Of a stretch of DNA of 64,000 nt, positions 49,030 through 59,644 are shown in pieces (position 1 is the stretch's first letter; each line of letters opens with the position of its first letter). Source of the DNA: Halomonas sp. TD01 (lineage in GTDB: Bacteria > Pseudomonadota > Gammaproteobacteria > Pseudomonadales > Halomonadaceae); contig NZ_OV350343.1 in the NCBI RefSeq assembly GCF_923868895.1, positions 186,001 through 250,000 of the forward strand, in the 5' to 3' direction. The notes beneath the pieces were generated by a model, which saw only the letters and a list, made by a program, of their open reading frames with translations, did no database searches and was not told the origin of the DNA. The position numbers were made by a program, and so were the translations under genes.

Positions 49030-50382
49030 ATGTCGTCTACCGCTTCTCATCACGCTCTCCTGCCCCAGGAACTGATTCGCCTGAAGCGCGATAGCCAGCC
49101 GCTACCTGCGGAAGAGATCAAAGCCTTCGTGCAGGGCATTGCCGATGATCGCATCAGCGATGCCCAAATTGGCGCCTTCACCATGGCGGTGTTCTTAAAC
49201 GGCATGAGCCGTGAAGAAGTGGTCGCACTGACCACGGCGACCCGCGACTCCGGCCATGTCATGCAGTGGGATTCCCTCAACCTGCCCGGCCCAATTGTCG
49301 ATAAACACTCCACTGGCGGCGTTGGTGATCTAGTGTCGTTGGTACTCGGCCCCTGGGTCGCCGCCTGCGGCGCGTTTGTGCCGATGATTTCAGGTCGTGG
49401 ACTTGGCCACACTGGCGGCACCCTGGACAAGCTGGAATCGATCCCCGGTTACGACCCCTACCCAGCGCCAGAACGGTTTAGCAACGTGGTGAAATCTACC
49501 GGCGTGGCGATTATCGGCCAAACCGGCAACCTGGCCCCCGCCGATAAACGCATTTACGGCGTGCGTGATGTGACCGCCACCGTGGAATCCATTCCGCTGA
49601 TTACCGCCTCTATTCTGGGTAAAAAGCTGGCCTCCGGTTTAGACGCCTTAGTGATGGACGTTAAGGTTGGTAGCGGCGCCTTTATGCCTACGCCGGAAAA
49701 ATCCCGCGAGCTTGCCAAGAGCATCGCCAACGTGGCGACCCAGGCCGGCACGCCGACCACGGCTCTGCTCACCGACATGAGCCAGCCGCTGGCCCCCTGC
49801 GCCGGCAACGCGGTCGAAATCGTCGAGACCCTGGCCCTGTTGCGCGGCGAACGTGCTAACAGCCGCATCATGCAGGTCACCCGTGAGCTCGCGGTAGAAA
49901 TGCTGATGGCTGGCAAACTGGCAAGCTCTCGTGAAGAAGCCCTGACCAAGCTGGAAAAAGCGCTCACATCAGGTGCAGCAGCCGAGGTCTTCGCCCGGAT
50001 GGTGCGCGAGTTGGGCGGCCCCGCCGACTTTATGGAACGCTCGGATAGCTACTTAGCCACCGCACCGGTCATTCAGCCGGTGTACCCCGAGCAGAGTGGC
50101 ATCGTACAGCGCATCGACACCCGTGCCGTCGGTATGAGCGTGGTCGAGCTGGGTGGTGGCCGCCTGCGCAACGACGCTAGCGTCGATCACAGCGTCGGCT
50201 TTAGCGATATTGTCGAAATTGGTGACCGCGTCGATAGTCAGCGCCCGCTAGCTATCGTTCACGCCCGCAGTGAAGACGCGGCCAACCGTGCCGCTGCCCA
50301 ATTGCGTGCTGCCATGACCCTTAGCGAAGAGGCTGCCGCTGCGGACACACTGCTTCAAGAAACCTTCCGAGGAGAAGCCTAA
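49030..50382 (+). CDS. deoA: Thymidine phosphorylase
   Basis: A 450-residue enzyme, start at 49030 after TGGAGGCTACTAAA; an in-frame ATG upstream lies inside deoC and is rejected. [33 protein letters not shown] and [10 protein letters not shown] are the phosphate and pyrimidine sites. It phosphorolyses thymidine to thymine and deoxyribose 1-phosphate. Stop and deoB start overlap (TAATG). Confidence 0.96.
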   Translation: MSSTASHHALLPQELIRLKRDSQPLPAEEIKAFVQGIADDRISDAQIGAFTMAVFLNGMSREEVVALTTATRDSGHVMQWDSLNLPGPIVDKHSTGGVGDLVSLVLGPWVAACGAFVPMISGRGLGHTGGTLDKLESIPGYDPYPAPERFSNVVKSTGVAIIGQTGNLAPADKRIYGVRDVTATVESIPLITASILGKKLASGLDALVMDVKVGSGAFMPTPEKSRELAKSIANVATQAGTPTTALLTDMSQPLAPCAGNAVEIVETLALLRGERANSRIMQVTRELAVEMLMAGKLASSREEALTKLEKALTSGAAAEVFARMVRELGGPADFMERSDSYLATAPVIQPVYPEQSGIVQRIDTRAVGMSVVELGGGRLRNDASVDHSVGFSDIVEIGDRVDSQRPLAIVHARSEDAANRAAAQLRAAMTLSEEAAAADTLLQETFRGEA

Positions 50383-51626
50383 TGCGCCGTGCGATTGTAT
50401 TAGTACTTGATTCTTTCGGGATTGGTAGCGCCCCGGATGCTGACAAATTCGGCGATCAGGGGGCTGACACCCTGGGCCACATCGCAGCCGCCTGCGCCCG
50501 CGGTGACGCCGATACTGCTGAGCGCTCAGGCCCCTTGAAACTGCCCAACATGGCGGCGCTAGGTCTGTTCCACGCCCACCGCGATGCGACGGGAAACGTT
50601 GCCGAAGGTGTTAGCCTGCCAACTCAATTGAAAGGCGCGTATGCCCACGCCAAAGAGATTTCCAGCGGCAAGGACACCCCTTCCGGCCATTGGGAAATTG
50701 CTGGTGTGCCGGTGCGCTTTGACTGGGGCTATTTTCTTGATAAAACCGACAGTTTTCCCACCGAGCTGTTAGAAAAAATCGTTCAACAAGCCAGCCTGCC
50801 CGGCGTAATCGGTAACTGCCACGCATCCGGCACCGAGATCATCGCCCGCCTGGGCGAAGAGCACGTCCAAAGCGGTAAGCCGATTGTTTATACCTCGGCA
50901 GATTCCGTGTTTCAGATTGCCGCCCACGAGGAGCACTTTGGCCTAGAGCGCCTCTACACGCTTTGCGAAACCGTGCGCGAGCTTCTCGAGCCTTACAACA
51001 TTGGCCGCGTGATTGCCCGCCCGTTTAACGGCGATGACAGCGCAAGCTTTGCCCGCACCGGCAACCGCCGCGACTACAGCGTTGAGCCACCCAGCCCCAC
51101 CGTGCTGCAGAAACTGGCAGATGCGGGCGGCGAAGTGGTCTCGATTGGCAAGATCGCGGATATTTACGCGCATTGCGGCATTACTCATAAGGTCAAAGCC
51201 AGCGGTCACGACGCCCTGATGGAAGCCACGCTCGCCGAAGTGGCACGCACCGCTAAAGAGTCCAGTGACCGAACCACCATGATCATGACCAACTTTGTTG
51301 ATTTTGACTCGGTTTACGGCCACCGCCGCGACGTGCCGGGCTACGCTGCCGCGCTTGAGCATTTCGATGCCCGCCTGCCGGAACTGCTTGCCGCACTGAA
51401 CGATGATGACCTGTTGCTGCTCACCGCCGACCACGGTTGCGACCCCAGCTGGGAAGGCACCGAACACACCCGCGAATACGTGCCGGTAATGGTGCATGGC
51501 GCAGGGTTTGCCCCCGGCCCGCTAGGCGAGCGCGACACCTTTGCCGATATCGGCCAGACATTAGCCGCCTTCTTCGCCGTTGAAGCGATGGAAGACGGCA
51601 AGAGTTTTTTACCTAAAGCGGCTTAA
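50382..51626 (+). CDS. deoB: Phosphopentomutase
   Basis: A 414-residue metal-dependent mutase of the alkaline phosphatase superfamily. Metal sites are visible in [26 protein letters not shown] (phosphorylated Thr), [12 protein letters not shown] and LTADHGCDP. It converts (deoxy)ribose 1-phosphate to the 5-phosphate for DeoC. Confidence 0.96.
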   Translation: MRRAIVLVLDSFGIGSAPDADKFGDQGADTLGHIAAACARGDADTAERSGPLKLPNMAALGLFHAHRDATGNVAEGVSLPTQLKGAYAHAKEISSGKDTPSGHWEIAGVPVRFDWGYFLDKTDSFPTELLEKIVQQASLPGVIGNCHASGTEIIARLGEEHVQSGKPIVYTSADSVFQIAAHEEHFGLERLYTLCETVRELLEPYNIGRVIARPFNGDDSASFARTGNRRDYSVEPPSPTVLQKLADAGGEVVSIGKIADIYAHCGITHKVKASGHDALMEATLAEVARTAKESSDRTTMIMTNFVDFDSVYGHRRDVPGYAAALEHFDARLPELLAALNDDDLLLLTADHGCDPSWEGTEHTREYVPVMVHGAGFAPGPLGERDTFADIGQTLAAFFAVEAMEDGKSFLPKAA

Positions 51627-51666
51627 AGGCCGATGACAAATCATTAGCACACTATTGTGCAAGGCC

Positions 51667-51752
51667 AGTATCAACCCGTAGCGGGGGTCTTTCGCCAAGG
51701 ATGGCGAAAGTAGCGCCCAGGGAAGGGTTTACAGCGCCCCCGCCTAGGGTTG
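51667..51752. repeat. Structured intergenic element between deoB and deoD
   Basis: CTTTCGCC, six bases, GGCGAAAG forms a perfect inner hairpin, and outer GCGGGGG pairs with CCCCCGC across it, with AGCGCCCAGGGAAGGG and ACAGCGC between. There is no T-run. It looks like a member of a dispersed intergenic repeat family or a processing site in the long deo transcript. Confidence 0.6.
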
Positions 51753-51786
51753 TTCGGGCCAATCATTTTTTAGATAGGAGCGTTTT

Positions 51787-52512
51787 ATGGCAACACCACA
51801 TATCAATGCTGAAATGGGCGATTTCGCGGATACCGTTTTGATGCCCGGCGACCCGCTGCGCGCCAAGTACATCGCCGATACCTACCTGGAAAATGTTCGT
51901 CAGGTGAACGATGTACGCAGCATGTTCGGCTACACCGGCACTTACAAGGGCCGCGAAATTTCGGTCATGGGCCACGGCATGGGAATTCCGTCGGTGTCAA
52001 TTTATGCCAAAGAGCTGATTACCGACTACGGCGTTAAGTCGATTATTCGTGTAGGTTCCTGCGGCGCAGTGCGCGACGACGTTAACGTACGTGACGTAGT
52101 CATCGGCATGGGAGCCTGCACGGATTCCAAAGTGAACCGCATGCGCTTTAATGACCATGACTTCTCGGCCATCGCTGACTTTGAGCTAACAAGCCACGCG
52201 GTAGCAGCTGCCAAGGCACAGAATGTGCCGGTAAAAGTCGGCAATATCTTCTCAGCGGATCTGTTCTATAACCCGCAGACCGACATGGCCGAACTGCTCA
52301 AGCGCTACGGCATCGTGGGTGTGGAAATGGAAGCGGCAGGCCTTTACGGCGTTGCAGCAGAGTTTGGTGCTCGCGCGCTAACCATCTGCACGGTGTCCGA
52401 CCATATTCTGAAAGGCGACTCGCTCTCCAGCGCCGACCGTCAGACCACCTTCAACGACATGATGACGATTGCGTTGGATACAGTACTGCGCGACGACGCC
52501 GCTAAGGCCTAA
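51787..52512 (+). CDS. deoD: Purine nucleoside phosphorylase DeoD type
   Basis: A 241-residue hexameric [43 protein letters not shown] and [17 protein letters not shown] are the standard sites. Asp in [10 protein letters not shown] is the catalytic acid. It phosphorolyses purine (deoxy)nucleosides. TAGGAG precedes the start. Confidence 0.96.
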   Translation: MATPHINAEMGDFADTVLMPGDPLRAKYIADTYLENVRQVNDVRSMFGYTGTYKGREISVMGHGMGIPSVSIYAKELITDYGVKSIIRVGSCGAVRDDVNVRDVVIGMGACTDSKVNRMRFNDHDFSAIADFELTSHAVAAAKAQNVPVKVGNIFSADLFYNPQTDMAELLKRYGIVGVEMEAAGLYGVAAEFGARALTICTVSDHILKGDSLSSADRQTTFNDMMTIALDTVLRDDAAKA

Positions 52513-52534
52513 TAGCCATTATGAGGATAACGCC

Positions 52535-52948
52535 ATGAGCCAAGCTGATAAGGCACTGGTTGACACGCTGCTGACCACCTTGGGCAACGCTTATGCGCCC
52601 TACTCCAATCATCCGGTAGCAGCGGTGATGGAGTGCCCAGATGGCCAGCAATTTGCTGGTTGTAACGTGGAAGTGGCGCATTATAAAGGGCTGTGTGCGG
52701 AAGCCTCGGCGATTTCCGCCATGATCACCGCTGGCCAGCGCGAGCTGGCCAAGGTGTACGTGATGGGCCCAGGCGAGCACCTGTGCACACCCTGTGGCGA
52801 CTGCCGTCAGCGCATTCGTGAATTCGCCACCCCAGAAACGCAAATTATGGTGCTTTCCCACCAGGGCGACGTGCTGAAAACCTACACTATGGAAACACTA
52901 CTGCCCGATGCCTTCGGCCCCGAGCAACTGCCGTCGCATCAATCTTAA
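52535..52948 (+). CDS. cdd: Cytidine deaminase
   Basis: A 137-residue tetrameric-type deaminase, start at 52535 after ATGAGGATAACGCC. Zinc and proton-shuttle residues are in LCAEASAIS and PCGDCRQRI, and NVEVAHYKGLC binds the sugar. It converts cytidine and deoxycytidine to uridine forms. Last gene of the nucleoside operon. Confidence 0.94.
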   Translation: MSQADKALVDTLLTTLGNAYAPYSNHPVAAVMECPDGQQFAGCNVEVAHYKGLCAEASAISAMITAGQRELAKVYVMGPGEHLCTPCGDCRQRIREFATPETQIMVLSHQGDVLKTYTMETLLPDAFGPEQLPSHQS

Positions 52949-52964
52949 TTTTACTATAAAACAT

Positions 52965-52999
52965 AAAAAAACCGAGCAAATAATTGCTCGGTTTTTTTA
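52965..52999. terminator. Terminator after cdd
   Basis: AAAAAACCGAGCAA, loop ATAA, TTGCTCGGTTTTTT; works in both directions. Confidence 0.92.
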
Positions 53000-53198
53000 T
53001 GCTTTTGAAACTTAAATAGTATTTATCTTGGTAGTAAAATCATCTTTTAAAAGTATTAATATTACACAATTTTAAGTATTTACTCCCCCAATACGAGCCT
53101 GATATGTTAGCCAGCTTAAATCACTCAAACCATTTAAAAACCTCAGACGAGCAGCCACTTAAGCACGCTTTAGTGGCTTTCAGGAAGGTAATACTGCT

Positions 53199-54134
53199 AT
53201 GGAACAAGCGAAGCTCGGCGACCAAGTTGCCTGCCCCTGTAAGGGAGGCCCTCACCGCATTGTCAGTGCGGCCTCGACCACCTTTATTGACGGTGTTCCC
53301 GCCGCCCGCGTTGGCGACCGCAGTTCCTGCGGCGACAGTATCGTCACCGGCCTGGATTGGTACACCATTGAAGGTGCCGCGGCTGCCATTCATGGCAGCC
53401 AAACTTCATGTGGCGGAACGGTAATCGCAGCCTCCAGTGCTGTCACTGGCCAACCTTCAGGCGGGGCAAACACTTCATCTCTGTCTAGCATTCAGCCGCC
53501 TAACGACATCAATAATGAATACGGTTCCCCTCGGGCCAATAACCTAGGTGAAAAATCAGCTCAAGGTGGCGCTAGCGAGCAAGTTTTGAGAGATGAACAG
53601 GAGCCACCCATCGTTAATATGGCAGAAGATAGATGGGAGAGCATTGTCAACGACACACCAGCAATATTTGAGATCGAGGACAATCCGAACACGTCTGGAA
53701 AAGAACCATGGTATGCGCTCAATGCGTTCGAGGAAGTTAATGAAAACAAGCAAGCATTCGAAGAAGTTGGCAGAGAGGTAGGCGTAGACACAAAACTGTT
53801 GAGGGCCATCGCGTACATTGAAACAACCCATGGTTATTACGACAGGATTCACCCACGGAATACATCATTCCGGCCCATGAATATAAACTACGAATATTGG
53901 AAGCCCATCGCAGATGAGGCGGGCTTCACACGGTATGAGGTTGTCAATTATCCATACCCTAACATCTATGTTTCTGCAGTCCTGCTGAAAAGGATTCAAG
54001 CTAGAGTTGTACCTTCCAGCATCGAAAAGGTCGCTAGTATCTACAATGCTCTTGGTGCAGAACATGTAAATGATTACGGTGCCCGAGTGAAGTTCATCTA
54101 CGATCAAGAGCTATGGGAAAGCAGAAGTGAATAA
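53199..54134 (+). CDS. PAAR protein with C-terminal lysozyme-like domain (type VI effector)
   Basis: A 311-residue protein. Residues 1-85 are a PAAR domain (GPHRIVSAASTTFIDGVPAARVGD, CGDSIVTG, SCGGTVIA) nearly the same as that at 38199. A Ser/Gly/Asn-rich linker follows. Residues 185-305 look like a transglycosylase/lysozyme fold with Glu208 in LLRAIAYIETTHGYYD, and NIYVSAVLLKRI and ASIYNALG. It is probably a spike-borne cell-wall hydrolase delivered to rivals. The next gene overlaps it by eight bases. Confidence 0.82.
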   Translation: MEQAKLGDQVACPCKGGPHRIVSAASTTFIDGVPAARVGDRSSCGDSIVTGLDWYTIEGAAAAIHGSQTSCGGTVIAASSAVTGQPSGGANTSSLSSIQPPNDINNEYGSPRANNLGEKSAQGGASEQVLRDEQEPPIVNMAEDRWESIVNDTPAIFEIEDNPNTSGKEPWYALNAFEEVNENKQAFEEVGREVGVDTKLLRAIAYIETTHGYYDRIHPRNTSFRPMNINYEYWKPIADEAGFTRYEVVNYPYPNIYVSAVLLKRIQARVVPSSIEKVASIYNALGAEHVNDYGARVKFIYDQELWESRSE

Positions 54135-54408
54135 ACAGCGCATCAAAGTGATATGCCTACTTATTTCGATTACTCTTGCCTTGATTATTGCGACCCTGAT
54201 GGTCTATGTGGCACTCGATCATAATCCCCAAGGGGAGTTTTGCGCGTACACAACCGATATGTCTTCCTGTGAGTACCAGTACGGGGCCATCACTTCCGTA
54301 TTTTTTGGATGGCTGTTTGCGTCCCTATTTATCTTCGGGATTCTTGCGGTGTTGCTCTGTCTTATCGGTCGATGCATTGTTTTTTTCAGCCAATTAATTC
54401 AGCGATAG
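54127..54408 (+). CDS. Small membrane protein, candidate immunity factor
   Basis: A 93-residue protein with a GTG start overlapping the effector gene. Two helices (residues 8-30 and 58-88) flank a periplasmic loop containing two Cys (FCAYTTDMSSCEYQ), which could form a disulfide. The position fits an immunity protein facing the periplasm; no family is recognised. Confidence 0.6.
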   Translation: MNKQRIKVICLLISITLALIIATLMVYVALDHNPQGEFCAYTTDMSSCEYQYGAITSVFFGWLFASLFIFGILAVLLCLIGRCIVFFSQLIQR

Positions 54409-54507
54409 TCTTATCCTAATTGAACGAAGTTATATTAACGGTGAGAGTTACTCCAATACCACCTAGTACCAGCAAGACGACTTCTATCCAAGTAGTAGAG
54501 AAATGAC

Positions 54508-55056
54508 ATGATTAAGACATTACTCCTTATTCTGCCAATTTCCGTTTTAATTTCAGCTTGCCAAGAAAGCACAGACCACAAACTTAATGTCGAGTCTATC
54601 GATCTTCAAAGACAAGCCAACGAAGAAGTGGCCTTCGGAATAGCAGAAGAAAATAGCGCAAGACTGGATAGAGCCAAGAAACTGATCGAACAATCGCTGG
54701 AAGTAGATCCCAACAACCATGAAGCTCTGCTCAATAGAGCTCAGGTTGCCGTCTACCGACAAAACTACGATATCGCACTACGTGATGTGGAAAGCGCTTT
54801 TGACATTGCGCCAAGAAATGACTCACTACTCCTTTTTCGCTGCATTCTGATAGAAGAAGTCGAGGGTAATGACAGTGGAAAGGAGTGCTACTCAACTGTC
54901 GAGAAGCATTACGCCGAGCGACATAGTACTGATAACAAAATCCCCGCCAACTGGGTGGGCGCGGCCATCCTGGCTGACACCCACATTGCGTCAGAACTGG
55001 TCGAGGCATATCTTGAGCAGGAAAGGGTGAAATGGAAACTGAAATGGCCAAAATGA
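54508..55056 (+). CDS. TPR-repeat lipoprotein
   Basis: A 182-residue lipoprotein; lipobox LISAC gives Cys18. Residues 45-115 contain about two tetratricopeptide units (IEQSLEVDPNNHEALLNRAQ, ALRDVESAFDIAPRNDSLLL). A Cys pair in the rest (FRCILIEE, KECYSTVE) may form a disulfide. It may be a second immunity or scaffold protein of the effector island, or unrelated. Confidence 0.65.
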   Translation: MIKTLLLILPISVLISACQESTDHKLNVESIDLQRQANEEVAFGIAEENSARLDRAKKLIEQSLEVDPNNHEALLNRAQVAVYRQNYDIALRDVESAFDIAPRNDSLLLFRCILIEEVEGNDSGKECYSTVEKHYAERHSTDNKIPANWVGAAILADTHIASELVEAYLEQERVKWKLKWPK

Positions 55057-55190
55057 CAGTCGAAAGCCTCCAGGATGGAAGCTATGTGAATAAAGTGTTG
55101 ATGCGGAAGAAATAAATACTTGGCCTTCATTCTTGAAAACGTTACCTGGCTTGCCGCTTTCAAAGCAGTCTCAGTAGCCCATATGAAAAT

Positions 55191-56183
55191 TCAACCTGTT
55201 TCCCGCAGTACCAGCGTCACCGGCAGCGATACATGCCGGGGCGCTTTGTTTGCTAGCGCTTCGCCCAACAGCTCCACACTCATTGCCGCAATCGCTGCAA
55301 TATCTTGGCGAATGGTGGTTAACCCAGTGGCAAGGGTTGGCAGGTCATCAAAGCCGGTCACTGCGACTTGGTGAGGCACGTCGATTCCCCTGTCTTCTAG
55401 CGCAGCGACGCAGCCCAGCGCCAGCTCGTCGGTGGCGCATACTAGCGCATCAAATGGCAGCGTTTGGCCGTTTGATGTATCCGCCAACAAACGATTTAAA
55501 TAGCGATAGCTGGTTAGTGAATCTGAGCTAAAGCGGTGCGGCAGGCTAATCAACTGCTCAGAAAGCCCTGCTTCATCAAGCGCCCGTCGGTACCCCTCTA
55601 AACGGCTGTGAGGACGCGGTATTTCCAACTCACCGCCAACAAAGGCGAGCTGTCGACGCCCTTGCGCGATGAGGTGGTGCGTCATTTCATAAAACCCTTG
55701 AGCATCATCCGGTGCGACCGAAAATCCTTGCCCTGGGTTGCCAATACGTACAAAAGGCACGCTGGCATTTTCTAGCAAGCTGGGGCGCTCATCCTCGGCG
55801 GTTTCACCCAGTAGAATAGCCGCGCCCGCCCGTTCGGGAAGCTCGGCAGTTTGATCGTGGTGGAAAAAGATCGGCACCATGCCCTGCTGGTGCAGTGCCA
55901 CGGTTAAGTGCTGATACAGCAAAATATAGTAGGGGCGAAGCTCGATATCCTGACGCCCCAAGGAAATACCGACTACAGCAGCTTTACCACTAATCAGTTG
56001 CCTGGCTGCTGCGCTAGGTTGATACGCCACTTCACGGCTGATGGTGAGAATTTTTTCCCGCAACGCATCGCTTAGCCCAGGCTTACCATTTAGCGCCCGA
56101 CTAACCGAGGCAATGGATACATCGGCCCGCCGGGCTATTTCACGTATGGTCGCCGTTTGGGCGCTCTGTTTGGTCTGTTTCAT
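55191..56183 (-). CDS. LacI-family transcriptional regulator
   Basis: A 330-residue repressor with an N-terminal helix-turn-helix (TIREIARRADVSIASVSRAL) and hinge (YQPSAAARQLISGK), then a periplasmic-binding-protein-like sensor domain (CATDELALGCVAALEDRGI). GAGG lies six bases before the start. It is at the end of the sugar gene set and probably binds the paired palindromes at 59501-59536. Confidence 0.9.
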   Translation of the reverse strand: MKQTKQSAQTATIREIARRADVSIASVSRALNGKPGLSDALREKILTISREVAYQPSAAARQLISGKAAVVGISLGRQDIELRPYYILLYQHLTVALHQQGMVPIFFHHDQTAELPERAGAAILLGETAEDERPSLLENASVPFVRIGNPGQGFSVAPDDAQGFYEMTHHLIAQGRRQLAFVGGELEIPRPHSRLEGYRRALDEAGLSEQLISLPHRFSSDSLTSYRYLNRLLADTSNGQTLPFDALVCATDELALGCVAALEDRGIDVPHQVAVTGFDDLPTLATGLTTIRQDIAAIAAMSVELLGEALANKAPRHVSLPVTLVLRETG

Positions 56184-56259
56184 GCCATGCCTCAGCGACT
56201 CGGCTTATGATTGTGCCAAAAATTGTGCCGAAAATCGCTAAGCATTGCGGCAAATCCAG

Positions 56260-57522
56260 CTACCAACCACGCCTCCCTATACGGGCAAGCTCGCTATCGA
56301 GCTGCTGAATTGCTTGTTCGGGGGAAGTATCCCCGGATAGGGCATCATGCACGCGGTTAAACACTGCGTTAGACACCCGTGGATACGCTTCTCCAGTAAC
56401 GCTCGCAGGACGTGGTACGCCGTTCATAACGGTTTCATAAAGTTCGCCAATAAACGGATGGGCTTCCAGCACCTCGGCATTTTCATAGAGCACAGGCCGC
56501 GTCGGGTTTCGACCAAACTCAACGGCGTGAGCTTTCTGCTGCTCCTCAGCCGTGAGATAAGCCACTAGGTCAGCGGCGATGTCAGGGTGCTCTGAATAGC
56601 GCGAAACCGCCCAGTTCCAGCCGCCAAGCGTCGCGACAGACTGCCCTTCGGGCCCGCGGGGTAACGGCGCGACGCCAAACTTGCCTTGAATGGGCGTGCC
56701 ATCTGCCTGCCCCAACGACCAGACATAAGGCCAGTTGCGCATAAACACAGCATTACCCGCCTGGAACACCCCGCGTGCTTCTTCTTCCATGTAATTGCGC
56801 ACACCCTCAGGGCTAATATCACCCACCCAAGAGGCTGCTAGCGTGATGGCCTCTACGGCTTGGGGATTATCGATGGTGACTTGCCCATCAGCATTCACAA
56901 AGGTGCCGCCACCGTAGCTAGCTATCCACTCCAACGCATTCGTGGTCAGCCCCTCATAAGCTCGCCCCTGAAACACAAACCCATGCATGCGCGCATTACC
57001 TGCGTCGCGCTCAGCCTGCTGGATACGCCGCGCGGTGTCAGTCAAGGCCTGCCAAGTTTCTGGCACTTCGGCGTCGTATCTGTCTAGCAAGTCGTGGCGG
57101 TAATAGAGCAGCCCTGCATCCGTAAACCACGGCAATGCCACCAGCTTGCCCTGCACGGTATTGTTATCCATCAGTGAGGGAATAAAGCCGTCAGTCGCGC
57201 CCTCCGGCAAGTAGTCATTTAGGTCAACCAAGTGGTCGGCCAGTAGCCCTGGCCACACAATATCCACCATCAGCACATCCACATCTTGCGATTGGCTGCC
57301 TAATAGTTGCTGATAGAGCGACAACTTCTCAGTCGCCGATGCTGGCGTGGTGACAATATTCACTTGGTGGCCGTTAGCGTTGGCCCACTGTTCTGCCAGC
57401 GTTGGGCAGAAATCTGCTGCCCCACCATCGCCGCAGGCAATGGTAATTTCAGCCGCCATGGCAGGCAGCGTTGTGGGCAGCAGGGCAAGCAGTACAGCTG
57501 ATGAGCGCAGGTAATAACGCAT
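56260..57522 (-). CDS. Extracellular sugar-binding protein of an ABC transporter (orphan)
   Basis: A 420-residue family 1 solute-binding protein with a signal peptide ending LPAMAA. The start at 57522 follows GAGGTG at good spacing. QDVDVLMVDIVWPGLLADHL and VATLGGWNWAVSRYSEHPDIA match trehalose/maltose/alpha-glucoside binders. No permease or ATPase genes are adjacent, so it must work with a transporter elsewhere or have been separated from one. Confidence 0.88.
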   Translation of the reverse strand: MRYYLRSSAVLLALLPTTLPAMAAEITIACGDGGAADFCPTLAEQWANANGHQVNIVTTPASATEKLSLYQQLLGSQSQDVDVLMVDIVWPGLLADHLVDLNDYLPEGATDGFIPSLMDNNTVQGKLVALPWFTDAGLLYYRHDLLDRYDAEVPETWQALTDTARRIQQAERDAGNARMHGFVFQGRAYEGLTTNALEWIASYGGGTFVNADGQVTIDNPQAVEAITLAASWVGDISPEGVRNYMEEEARGVFQAGNAVFMRNWPYVWSLGQADGTPIQGKFGVAPLPRGPEGQSVATLGGWNWAVSRYSEHPDIAADLVAYLTAEEQQKAHAVEFGRNPTRPVLYENAEVLEAHPFIGELYETVMNGVPRPASVTGEAYPRVSNAVFNRVHDALSGDTSPEQAIQQLDSELARIGRRGW

Positions 57523-57625
57523 AGCATTCACCTCTATTGTTATTGGTAGTTAGGATTGTTATTAGTAGATAGGGTGCTCGTTAACTTAATCGGATTAGTA
57601 TTTTGTTATTTGAAGAGCCACCCAC

Positions 57626-58675
57626 CTAGCTGGCAATCGCTAGGCTGCGGTCTTCCTGGCTTGATACGAAACAGGCATCGAGCACGGTTTGAATCGCAGC
57701 GCCGCGTGCAAAATCAGGTTGATCGTTATTCCCACTGCGAATGCTCTCGACGAAGCGCTGGTAAATACTCGGCGTGGACGGTGCTTTCACTGTGCTCCAG
57801 CGAGCGGGATGTACGTCATCATCGAGACATACCTGCACATCCTCTTTTGAGGCGTCCAGGTCAATACGAATTGCTCCTTTATCGCCGTGTACACTCAGCG
57901 CCAGCGAGTTGTGATGCCCTGTTGCCCAACGTGTAGCCTGAATAGTGCCCTTTGCGCCATTGGCAAATGACACTCTCATCAGCGCCGTATCATTGGCATC
58001 CAGCACATACTCACCAATGCGATTGTCTGGCGCTTTTTCAAAGCAGGTTAGCTCACAGTTAACGCGGGTAATGTCGCCAACAGGGAAGCTGGCAAAGTCG
58101 ACAATGTGCACGCCGACATCGCCTAATACGCCTTTGCTGCCGTGGGACTCGGAAAGCCGCCACAACCACTGGCTATCTTCATTCCAGCGTCCCCAGGCGT
58201 TACTCACTAGCCAGCTTTGCCGGTAACTAGCATCTACATGACGAACTTGACCAATCGCCCCTCCCGCAATCAGCGCACGTGCGTGCTGAATAGCTGGGGC
58301 ATCGCGGTAGCTTAAGTTGACCATGTTGATCACGTTAGCGGCCTGAGCAGCCGCCGCCATTTCATGGGCATCTTGTGCATTTGTCGCCAGCGGCTTTTCA
58401 CACAGAATATGCTTTCCGGCGGCAATGGCGGCCAACGATGTAGCTTTGTGAACACCATCAGGAGTTACATTGCTTACCGCGTGAATATCATCCCGAGCCA
58501 GCATGGCTTCCAGGTCTTGATAAACGTCAGCAATGCCATGATGCTCTGCAAACGCCTGGGCTTTGGCAAGGTCTCGGTCGCACACGGCAACCACTTCGAT
58601 TCCTTCAAGACGGCCAAAATGCTTGGCGTGCTCGCCGGCCATGCTGCCTGCACCAATTATCGCCAAACGGATCAT
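57626..58675 (-). CDS. Gfo/Idh/MocA-family oxidoreductase
   Basis: A 349-residue NAD(P)-dependent sugar oxidoreductase. The Rossmann loop is [13 protein letters not shown], followed by AVCDRD and the lysine motif [27 protein letters not shown] contributes the catalytic His. Start and thuA stop overlap (ATGA). In related operons such enzymes oxidise a disaccharide or inositol derivative. Confidence 0.9.
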   Translation of the reverse strand: MIRLAIIGAGSMAGEHAKHFGRLEGIEVVAVCDRDLAKAQAFAEHHGIADVYQDLEAMLARDDIHAVSNVTPDGVHKATSLAAIAAGKHILCEKPLATNAQDAHEMAAAAQAANVINMVNLSYRDAPAIQHARALIAGGAIGQVRHVDASYRQSWLVSNAWGRWNEDSQWLWRLSESHGSKGVLGDVGVHIVDFASFPVGDITRVNCELTCFEKAPDNRIGEYVLDANDTALMRVSFANGAKGTIQATRWATGHHNSLALSVHGDKGAIRIDLDASKEDVQVCLDDDVHPARWSTVKAPSTPSIYQRFVESIRSGNNDQPDFARGAAIQTVLDACFVSSQEDRSLAIAS

Positions 58676-59451
58676 TTGAAGCCCTCCTCGCCAGGTTTAT
58701 GCAGGCTTTCGCCTTTAATTTCGACCGGATTAGGCGCTTGTTCAGCGGGAACATTAGGGCAGCTGTCGATCCATCGAGAACCTTCCGGGCGCGCCCAAGT
58801 CACGGCGTTTTTCAACACAGTTTTCACTTGAGCATCGTAATAAATCGGGTAAGTTTCGTGGCCGGGACGGAAGTAGAAAATCTTACCGTTGCCACGTTTA
58901 TAGGTCAGACCAGAGCGGAATACTTCCCCCCCCTCAAAGGCACTGATAAAGATCACTTCATCAGGATTGGGCACCGCAAACGGTTCGCCGTACATTTCGG
59001 TATGGGGCAGCTCGATATAGTCCCCCAGCCCTTGAACAATCGGGTGACCTGGGTTCACCACCCACAGCCGTTCCCGCTCGCCCGCTTCACGCCACTTGAG
59101 TGAACACGTAGTTCCCATTAAGCGCTTAAAGATTTTCGAGTAGTGCCCTGAGTGCAGCACAATCAAGCCCATGCCCTGGAGCACGCGTTTTTGAACGCGG
59201 TCGACGGTCTCCTCAAGCACGTCACCATGGGCGGCGTGGCCCCACCATAACAGTACATCGGTATTGTCGAGCGTCGCATCGCTAAGCCCCTGCTCAGGGT
59301 CTTGCAGCGTCACGGCAGTGGCATTTATGCCTTCCGCTTCGTTTAAACCTTCGGCGATGCACTGGTGCATGCCCTTAGGGTAAATACGCGCCACGACATC
59401 ATTGGTTTGCTCGTGGACGTTTTCTCCCCATACGGTCACGTTAATGCTCAT
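58672..59451 (-). CDS. thuA: ThuA-like protein
   Basis: A 259-residue class I glutamine-amidotransferase-like (ThuA/DUF1037) protein, start at 59451 after [25 protein letters not shown] and [20 protein letters not shown] are the family landmarks. ThuA takes part in trehalose catabolism through keto-sugars in rhizobia, usually with a ThuB-type Gfo/Idh/MocA enzyme, exactly the pair seen here. First gene downstream of two operator palindromes. Confidence 0.88.
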   Translation of the reverse strand: MSINVTVWGENVHEQTNDVVARIYPKGMHQCIAEGLNEAEGINATAVTLQDPEQGLSDATLDNTDVLLWWGHAAHGDVLEETVDRVQKRVLQGMGLIVLHSGHYSKIFKRLMGTTCSLKWREAGERERLWVVNPGHPIVQGLGDYIELPHTEMYGEPFAVPNPDEVIFISAFEGGEVFRSGLTYKRGNGKIFYFRPGHETYPIYYDAQVKTVLKNAVTWARPEGSRWIDSCPNVPAEQAPNPVEIKGESLHKPGEEGFK

Positions 59452-59500
59452 ACATTCTCCTGCGAAATAAAACATCTTCAAAAATGACCCACGAGGCTTA

Positions 59501-59536
59501 AAGTAAACGTTTACTTGCAAAGAGTAAACGTTTACT
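59501..59536. promoter_or_regulatory. Tandem LacI-family operators
   Basis: AAGTAAACGTTTACTT (59501-59516) and AGTAAACGTTTACT (59523-59536) are perfect palindromes with the central CG of LacI-family sites, centres 21 bases apart, i.e. two helical turns. They lie 50-85 bases before thuA. Confidence 0.88.
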
Positions 59537-59594
59537 TAAATACAACTTTAGTCGCTTTTTACGAGCAAAAAGAGTGCGCATTAGCGCCCACAAA

Positions 59595-59622
59595 AAAGCC
59601 CGCTGCACTAAGCAACGGGCTG
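59595..59622 (-). terminator. Terminator of the CBS-BON gene
   Basis: Minus strand AGCCCGTTGC, loop, GCAGCGGGCT followed by six T, positioned 20 bases after the stop at 59645. Confidence 0.85.
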
Positions 59623-59644
59623 TTTAGCTAAGAAACACAGCGTA

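Noticed and set aside
50943..51497. 184-codon open frame on the minus strand
   Set aside because: Entirely antisense to deoB, whose protein motifs are complete; no ribosome site and low-quality composition.
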